Assembly (NCBI RefSeq): GCF_025024155.1
Contig: NW_026251828.1
Coordinates: 1-64,000 of the forward strand
From: Gamsiella multidivaricata
Taxonomy: Eukaryota > Mortierellomycota > Mortierellomycetes > Mortierellales > Mortierellaceae
Direction: 5' to 3'
Length of the DNA: 64,000 nucleotides
The notes below the pieces were generated by a model, which was not told the origin of the DNA, did not search any database, and saw nothing but the letters and a program-made list of their open reading frames with translations. Of the stretch, positions 24,978 through 36,999 are shown in pieces. Each line of letters starts with the position of its first letter. Within the stretch, counting starts at the first letter, position 1. The position numbers were made by a program, and so were the translations under genes.

Positions 24978-25715
24978 TTGCACTCCGGGGTCCAAGCAAT
25001 CGTGTGTTCCAATATTGCCACCAGCATCAGTGCCGGCGCCAACAGTAGCCACTGTCGACCAATGCACCACCTGGAGATCGCTACGCTTTTCGATCCAGAG
25101 ACACATTGTGTCGCTGCTGGAAGTGCATTGACAACTCCGTTCCTTCTATTCATCAGCATTGTTCAAGGTAAAGAAGTGGCACCTCAAGCAGGCGAAAGGA
25201 GCAACCTTCGACAGGGGGATTTCACAGGTAATGAACGCCACTGGGTGCAGCGGGAAGTGGCAGCCAGGAATAACAAGACCGGTGTTTGTGGTGGGGGATG
25301 TAGAGTTTGGAAACAAGAAGGACCCCGTTTCGTACCCACAATTCAGCAATTCATAATACCCTTGAAGGTAGCGCGACTGCACGAACTTGATGATAGTGGT
25401 TTTGTACAAAAAAAAAGATATAGCACCACTACGGTACGCATAGGTGATGGCCCATAACATGCTCATAGTCCATGCCGATGAATGGAGGACCTCTATAACA
25501 TGTTGCCAGTGCGGTGCATTAGGAAAGGTTGAGGGTCGGGCCATCAAGTGCCAATAAATACAATTATGAGAGAGATCGAGACCATAACGCTGGCCACAAT
25601 ATGGCTCGCGCCGCCCTCTGTATTGTAGAGCGCCAAGAGCGGTCTTCGGAGCTAACGGATCCACAGCAACAACAACAACAGCAGCAGCAGCAGCAGCAGC
25701 AGCAACAGCAACACT
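24978..25715 (+). pseudogene. remnant of a TnpB/Fanzor-type (OrfB zinc-ribbon) nuclease gene
   Basis: Successive plus-strand fragments, broken by several stops and at least two frame changes, carry the order expected of the C-terminal half of TnpB/Fanzor proteins. First comes RPVFVVGDVEFGNKKDP (about 25280-25330), resembling the RuvC-II region. Then HADEWRTSITCCQCG (about 25473-25520) has the conserved DE-x-RTS lead-in and the first C-x2-C of a zinc ribbon. KVEGRAIKCQ follows with one Cys of the second pair. After a frame change comes RDRDHNAGHNMARAAL (about 25570-25620), matching the RD-x-NA-x-N RuvC-III motif, then a poly-Gln tail. The RuvC-I part was not found. The family call is inference from motif order; the gene is clearly dead. 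Confidence 0.45.
25664..25712 (+). repeat. CAA/CAG trinucleotide tract
   Basis: A 49-base run of mixed CAA and CAG triplets encodes about 16 Gln in the frame of the nuclease remnant just upstream and is closed by CAC TAA. The mixture of CAA and CAG suggests it was once a translated tail and not a fresh triplet expansion. Confidence 0.85.
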
Positions 25716-26086
25716 AAGCGCCGTGTGGAGCGGCAGTGTAAAAAAGAGCTGTGTCACTATCAGAAAATTGACCCTGAGAACTTAGACGGAGCATGGGATT
25801 CCTGATCAAGGACTAAGACAAGCCGCAGTGGTCCAAGGGTACCCTGAACTCAATTGACATCCTACACTCACACCTCGTACTTCAGCGATACCCTTCCCTT
25901 TCCCTCCAACAAACATATAAAGTACTGAACCGTGCCGCGCCGTGCGAATGCTCTATCACGCTTTGCGACTCGCCTGGTACGAAGGACATACACCACCGCA
26001 ATCATGTGAAGGTGGCCTCATCCCTGTAGTCATCTCGAGATTATTAACGCGTACAGGCGTTTAATCTCCCATGTCCCCCTTGTTAG
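25716..26086. other. intergenic region and unresolved 5' end of the REEP-like gene
   Basis: This should contain the promoter and the first exon or exons of the REEP-like gene. A possible branch site (TTAAC, near 26043) and a pyrimidine-rich acceptor ending TTGTTAG at 26086 are visible. I could not find a start exon whose phase fits. Confidence 0.35.
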
Positions 26087-28814
26087 CATAACCGTTTCCT
26101 CGTTCAAGACATGGAAAGCCGTGGTTGACTCGAGCAACAGGGCTGTTGCACGGAGGTACATGTTCCTCTGGTTTCTGACCCTGACCGGACTCTCACTCGA
26201 GCCTATCGTTGACTCGCTTTTGGGCCATTGGTAAGCCCCCAAGATATAATAAATAAGGATTGCGGTCGCCAGCTCGAGAGTAGGGGCTAGTCTAACAGCT
26301 GTGCCCATTGGGTCTCTTTTGTCGTATAGGATTCCGATGTACGAGGGCCTCAAGATCACTGTCGCAGGGTGGCTACTTTTGGCACACTTTTATCTAGCAA
26401 AGCCCATAAGCTCCGATGCCGCTGATACGTACTGTACACTACAGGACCACAGTCCACATCTCATTCGAACACAAAGCACCCTCAGCGCGGTCTCCGCTGG
26501 CAGCCAGAGATCGTATCAAACAGCTGCATCGAGGCAATTGCATGGCCAGCAGCGGTCAACTCCTACCTTGAGGGAAAATGGAACGATCTCCTCCGCTTCA
26601 AATCTGGATTTTGGGCGGTTCAAGAGGGACCTCGAGCGGAGACGGACGTCCCATTCTGTCCACTCTGCAACAGCGTATGCCCTCAATCACAGCCCAGTAA
26701 TCAGCAAATCGCAGATCAATGCAGCAGATTTCTACCCAACAATCTCGGCTTCCGCGTTAGCCAACCCGTTCCATGTACCAGCAAAATCCACAGTAGACAA
26801 CAGAACCACATTTGGTCTCGCCGGTGCAAAAGCCGCTACAGAGGCAATAACGGCCCTTGGCAATAGAGTCCCTCCTGTCGATACCTTTCAGTTTGGAGAA
26901 ACATCAGCTAGTCGAAAAAGATCTCTTTCGGCAGTGTCATCCCACATCAAAACTCAAAGATCAACCACCGGGCAGAGTTCTCGACGTCGAAATTCGGATC
27001 AATCCTTTCGCCCGACTGCCGACCCTGCCGATACACTGGCATCCAACTCTAGGATGACCAAGCGGCTAAAGCAGCTACTCAGGGAAGAGCAGGTCGATGA
27101 AACTACGCACGGGGAAGCTACCTCACAGGATGGACTACTAATGCCTTTGCAAACGATCGAAAAGAAACAACACAACGCACACGGGGATATATCAGCTCAA
27201 CCAACGACCTTCATCAGATCAAAGCCGCCAGGAAGGAACCGCAAGAAGCTACTTTCACACCCCCGGACATTAACTGTATTACATAATGCGCCTCTGCAAC
27301 AACAGAACAGCGCAGACAAACGAAAGCTTGTCGGCGCCTTATCTCCTTTGATGGTCGGTCAAGCTGATAAGCGGAAATCAAGGGCTGGAGCAGCCAGTTT
27401 TGATTCACGGATGAAGAATGTCCGGGACTGGCTCAAGGAACGGAATCCATCGATGATCTCCCCCCCACTCAGCGCAAACTCGGAGCTTTCAATAGCCACC
27501 ATCACTCGCGCTAATAGACAGTCTTCGACAATCTTGTCTCCAAAGATGGTGGGAAGCACTGGCGAAATAGATGGACTTCACAAGCCCCACAAGCGAAAAG
27601 CATTTCGACAGCTCGCACCATCAATGGGCTCCAAGAAGCTGGCAAGGAATGAGGGAGAGAACTGTAGAAGAGGCGCAGAACAAGGTGGAACATATCCGCC
27701 ATCGCATGAAACAATCGTCTCAATCCCCCGACCACAGCTGATTTCGCATTCATCCGAACTTTCAGGAACCCTACACCGTGAATACACCAACAAAAGTGCC
27801 GTAAACAGTAGTGATAGCAACAACATCTATACCAAGGCTCATGACCCATTACGCGACCAGCCTGAAACAGACTCTTTCTTCCCGCCTGTCAACTGGAGTC
27901 GATTTCAGCAGCAAGACAGAGCTCGACCTCATACCCGTCCCCCACCCTCAGTAGTAGATGCGGATGCTCTTCCTTCATCAGAATTTACCTTTAGAATGAC
28001 TCCAACGCAGATATCGAACCAAGCCTTTACGCGTACCATCGGCGGTCGTGATGCCGACGGCGTCGCTATCTCCCCATTGATTAGGCTCCGGCAATCCCAG
28101 CTCAAACAGCGTCAGCAGGAAGACTTTTTGGGCATCAAGGCGGATAAAAACTCTTCTTCAAGGCGTGCTGCCGAGAGCGGAGGTCTTACATTCAATGAGA
28201 CGCTAGAGGCATGGGAGAGGGAGGACGACGAAGAGTTGGCCAGGAATGCAGCTCGTGAGGAAGCAGAAATGGAAGCGTTAGGGCAGCACCAGGATGGATT
28301 CCTGTCATCATCATCTCTGGAAGAAGATCGAAAGGTTAATCCAGTTGCCAGCAACACTTCAGCCTCTAGTTTACTCAGGACTGTGCCATTCAATGGTGAA
28401 TCCTCAAGGCGGCCCGAGCCAAGCTTTAATTCAATGAAGCCGCTTCAGGAACCAGCAGCCAAAGACTCTGGAGACGCCGTAGCGAAGACCTTGCCATCGT
28501 CACTGGACCGGCAGCCGTTTAATATTCATGGCTTCTCTAGCAGTCTTGGCAGGCCTGATGATCGACATAGTGTTTTGGTCGCCTCTGAATCGGCTCCTGA
28601 ACCTCGGTTGTTCTCGAGCACTAGCCAAAAGGAAGATACCTACAATCGCCGTCAAAAGCGTCCAGGATTATACACACCCAGCAAAAAAAATCGGACATTC
28701 GATGCCACTACGCTGTTGGATCGTGTCCCACCGCAATCGCCCCAAACATCCACGCCCACCGTCATGAACAGATACATCCAGCTCTCCTCATTATCGGACG
28801 AGGAGTGCACTTAG
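26087..28814 (+). CDS. REEP/Yop1 (TB2/DP1/HVA22) domain protein with long disordered tail, 5' end unresolved
   Basis: Two exons are supported: about 26087-26230 (preceded by a good acceptor) and 26330-28814, joined in frame. Together they give FKTWKAVVDSSNRAVARRY, then FLWFLTLTGLSLEPIVDSLL, GHWIPMYEGLKITVAGWLLL and AHFYLAKPI. This is the TB2/DP1/HVA22 pattern of ER-membrane-shaping reticulon-like proteins (hairpins, W-IP-x-Y-x-x-LK). The following 790 residues have no hydrophobic segment and are Ser/Gln/Arg-rich, with basic patches (KRLKQLL, NRKKLL) and an acidic stretch (EREDDEELARNAAREEAEME); they are predicted disordered. Ordinary Yop1 proteins are about 180 residues, so the tail is unusual. 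The start codon was not found: either an upstream exon is missed or the 5' end carries a frameshift. Confidence 0.7.
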
Positions 28815-28980
28815 TTCATACCAATGCATTTTTTCTGTACTCAATAATAACAATGACAGTGACAATGGCAATGACAAACCATACCATGTGCATTATTGCG
28901 TGCAGATGAGGTGAGAATATATTTCAGAGAATAGAGAAAAAAAAGGGCATACGACCGTCTATGTTTACATGAAGTTTGTT

Positions 28981-30766
<1,786 letters not shown>

Positions 30767-31213
30767 ATTATCGGGTTTGGTCCAGTGCGAGCAAGAGTGG
30801 GAGTGTGTGGTGTTGTGGTGGAAGAGAAGGAAAAGAGAAAGAGAGAAAGAAGGAAAGAAAAAAGGATGGGGATGAAGAAAAGTTGAGGAATGACTCTTGA
30901 TCGTCAGTCGTTGTGTTGTGTGTGGGTAGAGTGAGCATATATCAGGCCATTGCAGATTTTCTTATTTCTGTGCCTGACAGTATGGGGCGTCCTGATTGGC
31001 TGACACGAAGATCAGACAACTTGACGGGCTGGAGACGCCTAATCTCCGCAAGTATGGAGACTATCGGGCGATGCTTGAGAGTTGCCGCTGCTACACGTTC
31101 CACGTCCACAATGAGCATTATCGACAAAAGTCATTGAACATGTAGTTTTTATTTGATGTTTCTTTACACGACTGCTATAGATGCTGTCTTAATTCTGTGT
31201 TCCATACATCGAG
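30767..31213. promoter_or_regulatory. ERG20 upstream region
   Basis: The plus strand is strongly purine-rich at 30825-30890, so the ERG20 coding strand has a CT-rich leader, common upstream of fungal housekeeping genes. A CCAAT box in the ERG20 orientation lies at about 30994-30999. No coding sequence is supported. Confidence 0.4.
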
Positions 31214-34200
31214 CTAATCGAGCAGTGAGCTCTGCCGATATGCTGTAGGCTGCAATGGCGCGTATCCACCCTGCGCATATTGTGGCTGCTGCGGCTGCAA
31301 GGGTTGTTGCAATGACGGCTGCTGAGCTGGCTGCTGTTGATATCCCCCTTGATACGACTGCTGCACCTGCTGTTGTGATGGCATTGGTTGTTGTTGTTGT
31401 TGTTGTTGTTGTTGTTGATACTGGACCTGGGCCATCCGTTGGTGCTGCGGTTGAAGCTGCTGCTGTGTTTGAAGCTGTTGCTGTGGTTGAAGCGACTGCT
31501 GGAACTGGGAATGAGGTGGGGTGGGTGTGGCCGTAGGATATGGATTATACAATCCCTGCTGGAATTGACCACTAGACTGAGGCTGCTGTATCTGAGGACG
31601 ATACATGGGCTGTTGCTGATACGGTTGCTGCCGCTGATATGACTGTTGTCGCTGCTGTTGCTGAGACATTGGCGCTTGCTGTTGCTGGAGGGGCACCTGT
31701 GACAATGGCTGCTGCTGCTGCGGCTGGAACTGCTGCATTGCTGACTGATAAGGACTCTGAGATTGCGGTTGAGGCTGTTGCTGTAGAGGTTGCTGATACT
31801 GTGGTTGAATCGGCTGCTGATACTGGCCCTGAGGCGTCATAGGTTGGTATCCCGAAGTCGAGGAAGGCACTTGTTGCTGGTACTGCACCTGGGGCTGATA
31901 TCCAATATTCTGTTGCTGTGGCGTGCTCAGAATAGATGATGTCTGGTATGGTTGCTGGAGAGGCTGGTACTGACCCTGAACGATCGGCTGCTGTTGCGAA
32001 TGCTGATGCTGAGGAGACATCAGTTGCGGTTGTGAATGCTGTTGCTGAACACCGTATGGACGCGCTATTTGCTGTACTGGCTGTTGCTGCTGTGGAGTAG
32101 AGCTAGGTAATGTATAACTCGACTGGCACTGCAATGACTGAAGAGACTGGATTGGTGTTGGGAATGTTGGAAGAGAGAATGGCCCGGTGTTAGGAATAAG
32201 CATTGAGTTTGCCTGTTGCGGAGTCGCCTGCTGAGGTGATGTTGTCGATCCTTCTCCATAACCAAGAGGGGCATTTGCTGTTGGAACCGTCGATGGCTGT
32301 GGGGCATAGGGCAAAGCAGCCGATGAAGATCCAACGGGATCATACGCAGTAGGGGCTGGCGCCGTAGGCGTCCACTGTGGCACAGATGGGGCAGCCGGCG
32401 TAGAGCTTAGTCCTCGAGGCACTCCAAGACTTAGGTTGGTCAATGCATCGATAGGCAGCGAGCTAATTGGTGGCGAGGACACTCCACCAAACTTTGATAG
32501 CTGGTCTTTTAGTGCTCTGGATTCCCGCTCTGACTGCGTAGCCAAAACCTGGCGCTCAATCATGTCGCGTTCCTCCTTTCTCGAGCGACAGAACTGGTCG
32601 ATAGCCTTGATGAGATCCTGCACTTGCACATTCAGATCCTCGTAAAAGCGAATCCCGTTCTTGTAGCCATCCTTGACAGCAATGAAAGTGGGCCTGGTCT
32701 TTAGCAGCTGCTCTGCCAATGATTGCCGTTTCCTCTCTGTGGTGTCCCATACTTCCTGAAGACTCCGCGCTTCCTGGCCATTCATGAGCTCCTTGTAGTA
32801 CGTGGTTAATTCCTGCATAAGCACCTGTTGGTGATGGATGGTTGCTGTCACCCGCGTTTGGTGCGGCCTGAACTTTTCCAGCTCCTGCGCAAACAACTGA
32901 GGCTCGATGCCAGAGCTCTTCTTATTCAGAATTAAAAGGTTTAAGATATCATCTTGCTGGGTCTATTATGATACAGAGGAGTGGTATCAGCGGAGTAGAT
33001 AATAAGCAAAGCAAAGCATACCGCTTTCTAACTTTTACCAGCCAGTCGACGCATTCTATTACCTTAACTTTCAAGTCTTCAAGGGTATCCATGCGCTCCT
33101 GCTTCAGCTTTTTGAGCTTGGCAATCACTTCCTCCACCTTGGCAACAGTTCGCAGGATGGCTTCGCTTTCGCCGCTGTCCTCGACGTCCAGCAGACTGTT
33201 GTCCGACTTTGCTGATCCCTTCCTCATCTTGCTTGCCTCAACAACTATCTTGGCAAAGAGCTGCTCAAGAGCTACACCTTCACGCCCTTCACGCAGTACC
33301 ATGACACTATTGGCGATTTGGTCAAAGGACCGGTACAGGCTGTGATCCGATGCAGAGGCCTTATCGATGGACTCCGACAAGGCTTTGGAGTCTGTCCTGA
33401 AGACCTGAGTTAAGGGCCCAGAAGGTCGCTGCGTCCAAAGATCTGCATACTTCGCCTATAGTTCAGTCGTGATGAGCAAACAGTCAGTGTCTTTCTGACA
33501 GTAATCACCATCATTAGCTCCCTCCTGTACCCATGGTCGTGATGTCTTAGTGCCCGCTTACCCGCATCGCCTCACATCGACTACGCTCCTCATCTAACGA
33601 CAAATTGGCGTTCTCGAGGGCTTCCCTCGTCCCTGCCTTGATCCGATCCAGGTTTGCAATCATATCAGCAATGGACTCGCCGCCGTTCTCCTGGACCTGA
33701 ATAAAGTCCGCGTATTCTTTGACAGAAGACGGTGGCGAGGCGAGGGTATCAAGTGTGACATGCTGACCTCCGTTCGCCCCGTTCTTAAATTTGTCGAGAC
33801 CTGCAGGAAGGTTCATGAACTCAAGTGCACTGGCTAGCTCTTGATTAGCCGTCTCGCATTTTTCTGCCTCTGCGCGTACGAGCTTGGCCTTTTCCTCCGA
33901 ATATAAACTTGATGATTCGTGGACGGATAGCGGAATCAGCCGCTGGAACGTGTCAGGGCCGATCACCTTTTGCATTTCGCTCTGAGAGTACAGCTCTGAG
34001 ATAGGTAGCGGCTTTGTCGCGTTCAGCTTCTCTAACGCTGCTAATGACCCCTCGCTTGGCACCGCCTCGTGATAGATCATGTCGTTGTCGCGTATAGCCT
34101 GAGCCTTCGTTTCCGTAATGACTGCGAGGTGGGACTTTGTGATGTCATGGATGGAGTTAGCCGCCTCTTGTGTAAGCGTGACAGTCGGGTGGGAGCTTTG

Positions 34201-35277
34201 GGTAAAACCAGAGGAGAATGCCTTGGCCTGCTTCTCAGCGTCTTTGATGGCAGTCTCTGCGATTTGAATTCTGCTCACCATTTCGCCCCACTTTGAGTCT
34301 GACTCTGCAGCAAGTGATCGATAGTACTGAGCAATGGCAGTGAACAGCTTGGCCTTGATCTATAAATCGATTCATGCCAAAGGAATGTATTCGTCATTAG
34401 ATTCCAGATTGCAATTGAACAGTTAAGAAGACGGGTGAAGACAATCCGTCCTGCTCTTACTTGACAAAGGGTTTGCCAATTCTTCTCAAAGACCTGCTTG
34501 GACACTCCATCAGCCATGGCCTCAAGTGTAGACTGATAACCCCATGCAACCTGAGCGGCCAGTTTGGAGATGAGGAGGGGCTTCTTCTTTTCGGCGAGTG
34601 TCTTTTCCCAAAAGACCTCTTGTGCTTGAGCAAGCATCAATGTGACAAGCATCTTGACAGTATCCCGACTGAGGTCGACGGAGGGTGCGTGCAAGAAGTT
34701 CTCGTTGATGTATGTGTAAATTCCGGCTGCAGCCTGATAGAAATGGAATGCCTTCTTAACGCCCTCTGGCTCGTTAGTCCTGGTCTGCGACGTGGCAATT
34801 GCGGAAAGAACTGAGGCGATGTTGAAGATTGTGCTTGCTTTTTCAAAGGCTAGAGAGTACTGTGAGGTCGGTCTTTGCGTAAACGCGTCGTACCTAACAG
34901 AAGAATAATAATAAAGACGCAACCGGTCAAAAACCAGCTACTCGTTTTATTCCAAGAGATGCATTCACGCCAAGACTTTTTTTTTTTTTCCCCCGAATTT
35001 ACCACATGAAGCCAATCTTGATATGAGCCTCGTCGACGGGAAAGCGCAGGTCGAGGATCTCAAGCTGACCAAAATAACGGTAGAGGACATCTCTGCCAGT
35101 GATATCGTTGCCTGCCCCACGCATGTCCTGGCGCAAGCGATGGATAGTTCCTGTCTCTTCGGCATACTTTTCGGGATCGTCTTGGTACGAGACTGCGATG
35201 TATCTCTTGAGCGGTGTCACCCAGTCGACCTCGTCCGTCCTCTTGAGAGGAACGGCAATCATGGGAGACTGCGACAT
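31214..35277 (-). CDS. BRO1: BRO1-domain ESCRT-associated protein (Bro1/ALIX family)
   Basis: Five exons fit: 35277-35003, 34893-34461, 34359-33562, 33455-33063 and 32962-31214, giving about 1215 residues. The N-terminal 390 residues form the boomerang BRO1 domain (MIAVPLKRTDEVDWVTPLK, SLAFEKASTIFNIASVLSA, AQAQEVFWEKTLAEKKKPLL), which binds ESCRT-III Snf7/CHMP4. A helical V domain of the ALIX LYPxL-binding type spans about 400-720 (ADLWTQRPSGPLTQVF to SRKEERDMIERQVLATQ). The remaining 450 residues are Gln/Pro/Tyr-rich and disordered. The protein acts in endosomal sorting and deubiquitination recruitment. Yeast Bro1 and human ALIX have about 850-870 residues; the excess here is the Gln-rich tail. 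The gene is divergent from the DUF1769 gene. Confidence 0.93.
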
Positions 35278-35621
35278 TTCGTGACAGAGCAGGGGAGAAA
35301 AGACCAGAGCAAAGAAAGAGGAGGAGAAGGCGTGTGTGGTGAGAGGCTGGCTGATGTTCGATGTCAAGAAGTAACGAATCAAAAAAGATAGGAGGAATGG
35401 CGGTGGGTCGACCCATGGTCCTTTGGGGGGTTCTTTTTTTGTGGCACGTGTTCAGTAAGCAGTGCTCGTTCGCCGCAGAGGCCCCAGATAGACTGGTTTG
35501 GCCCCCACCTGTTGGGGGTATCACGACGCCAAAAAGACAAAAAAGGATTCGTTCGCTTCCTTTCTTTTTCTTTTTTCTTTCAGCTCTCCTTCATTGAACA
35601 ACTTCCTTGGCATTCCATCCT
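35278..35621. promoter_or_regulatory. shared divergent promoter of BRO1 and DUF1769 genes
   Basis: Only 344 bp separate the two start codons, on opposite strands. A TTTCTTTTTC-rich tract sits just before the DUF1769 ATG (35560-35585), and GGGGG/CCCC clusters occur at 35425-35520. It is likely one bidirectional promoter; no TATA box stands out. Confidence 0.5.
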
Positions 35622-36910
35622 ATGGCTACTCATACTAACAATCCAACTCGGTTTAGGCTCCGTGTCAGGGCTGGATTAAGCGCTGGCCCCAAGGACCTCA
35701 AGCCCATCCCTGTCAACGACGATGCCAACCCAGCCTTGATCGAGTCCGAAGAGTTTATTGGCCAGATCGTCGTCCGCATCCGTGGATTCGATAAGACCCT
35801 GGGCTACGCAGAGGGTCAGAAGCAGGATGGGCTCAAAACCGTGCCCGAGAGCCTATGGTTCCACTTGCCTGGCGGTGGCAAGAATCTCTGCTCCATCCAG
35901 ATCTCCTGCAGATTTAAGCGGGAATGGGGCGGAGACCAGGTCATCTTTGGGGTATGTCTGTCTACCAACGAAAATCACTGACGACATCATGCGCCGCTTG
36001 GAACCAACCCCACTTGGCCTGACTACATCCCTTTTTCAGCATCCATGACATGTGCGAAAATGTATGAGATGTCATACTTACGCGCGAACCTCATGTTTTA
36101 CTGTCTGATATAGAACCAATTCGAGAGGCCATTGAAACTGCCGCCATTTTCTTCAGTCGCCCTCAAGTTCATTCAGTTTATTGACCCTGGACTCAAGGCT
36201 GATATCTACTGCGATCGACCCTGGGCGTTCAGTCCTCTGATCGCCACCATGAATACCGTCAATGTCTCGGGATGGCATATCAATCCAGCAACACAGAAAA
36301 AGGTCGAAAATCAAGGTCAGGAAGGCGACAAGAAGAATCTTGAAAATGAACTCCCACCCTGGCCATCATCTCAAGGCGAACATATTATCGAAGATACCAG
36401 TCTCCTCTTCAGCGAGGGCGTACAAAAAATGGAGGCAGAGGAGGAAGAGAGAAGAAGGGCGCAGGAGCAGGAGGAAGAAGAACAAGGGAATGACAAAGAG
36501 GAGCTTGTCGAGACAAAGTCCGGCAGCGCCTTGACAGCGACGCCAATGAACCTTGATTCAAGCGCGAGACGATCATTCTTTGCTAGGGAGGTGAATTTGC
36601 TCAAGCACAAGTACCGGCCAGACCAGGTGTATGGGTTTGACTTCTTCAATCCTTATCTGGACTTTTCCAACTTTACGCTTAAGGTCCCCGGATTCAGCGT
36701 CGACATCACCAAGTACTGGGACGGACAGGTAATGAAGCATACATTTTGGATTACATATTGAACTGTGAGAGTGTCCTTTTGTCTAATACTGTCATTCTTG
36801 ACCATACACTATAGCCATTGACATATATCATCAAATCGCAGGACTCTTCTGTGGTGTTCATGGCTTTCCAATTCGAAATGATCCCAGTCGAGGACTTTGC
36901 GGTTGAATAA
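35622..36910 (+). CDS. DUF1769 (Duc1-type) domain protein
   Basis: Three exons fit: 35622-35951, 36114-36728 and 36815-36910, giving 346 residues. The N-terminus has the family pattern FRLRVRAGLSAGPKDLKPIP, VNDDANPALIESEEFIGQ and IVVRIRGFDKTLGY. Next come the SLWFHLPGGGKNLCSIQISC strand, the DRPWAFSPLIATMNTVNVS segment and a C-terminal FFNPYLDFSNFTLKVPGFSVD motif that ends in the last small exon with KSQDSSVVFMAFQFEM. Residues about 205-265 are an acidic/Glu-rich insert. I recognise it as the fungal family once called DUF1769, of which fission yeast Duc1 binds plasma-membrane phosphoinositides. The molecular role here is inferred from that relative only. Confidence 0.85.
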
Positions 36911-36999
36911 ACATGGAGCAACTCGTCAATATGCAATATGCACACAGTCCATATGCGACTAAAAACTAGATATCTACACTTTTCAGTACAGCTATCATC

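Noticed and set aside
25146..25757. 203-codon minus-strand open frame
   Set aside because: Its Ala/Val run is the complement of the CAA/CAG tract and the rest is antisense to the nuclease relic motifs.
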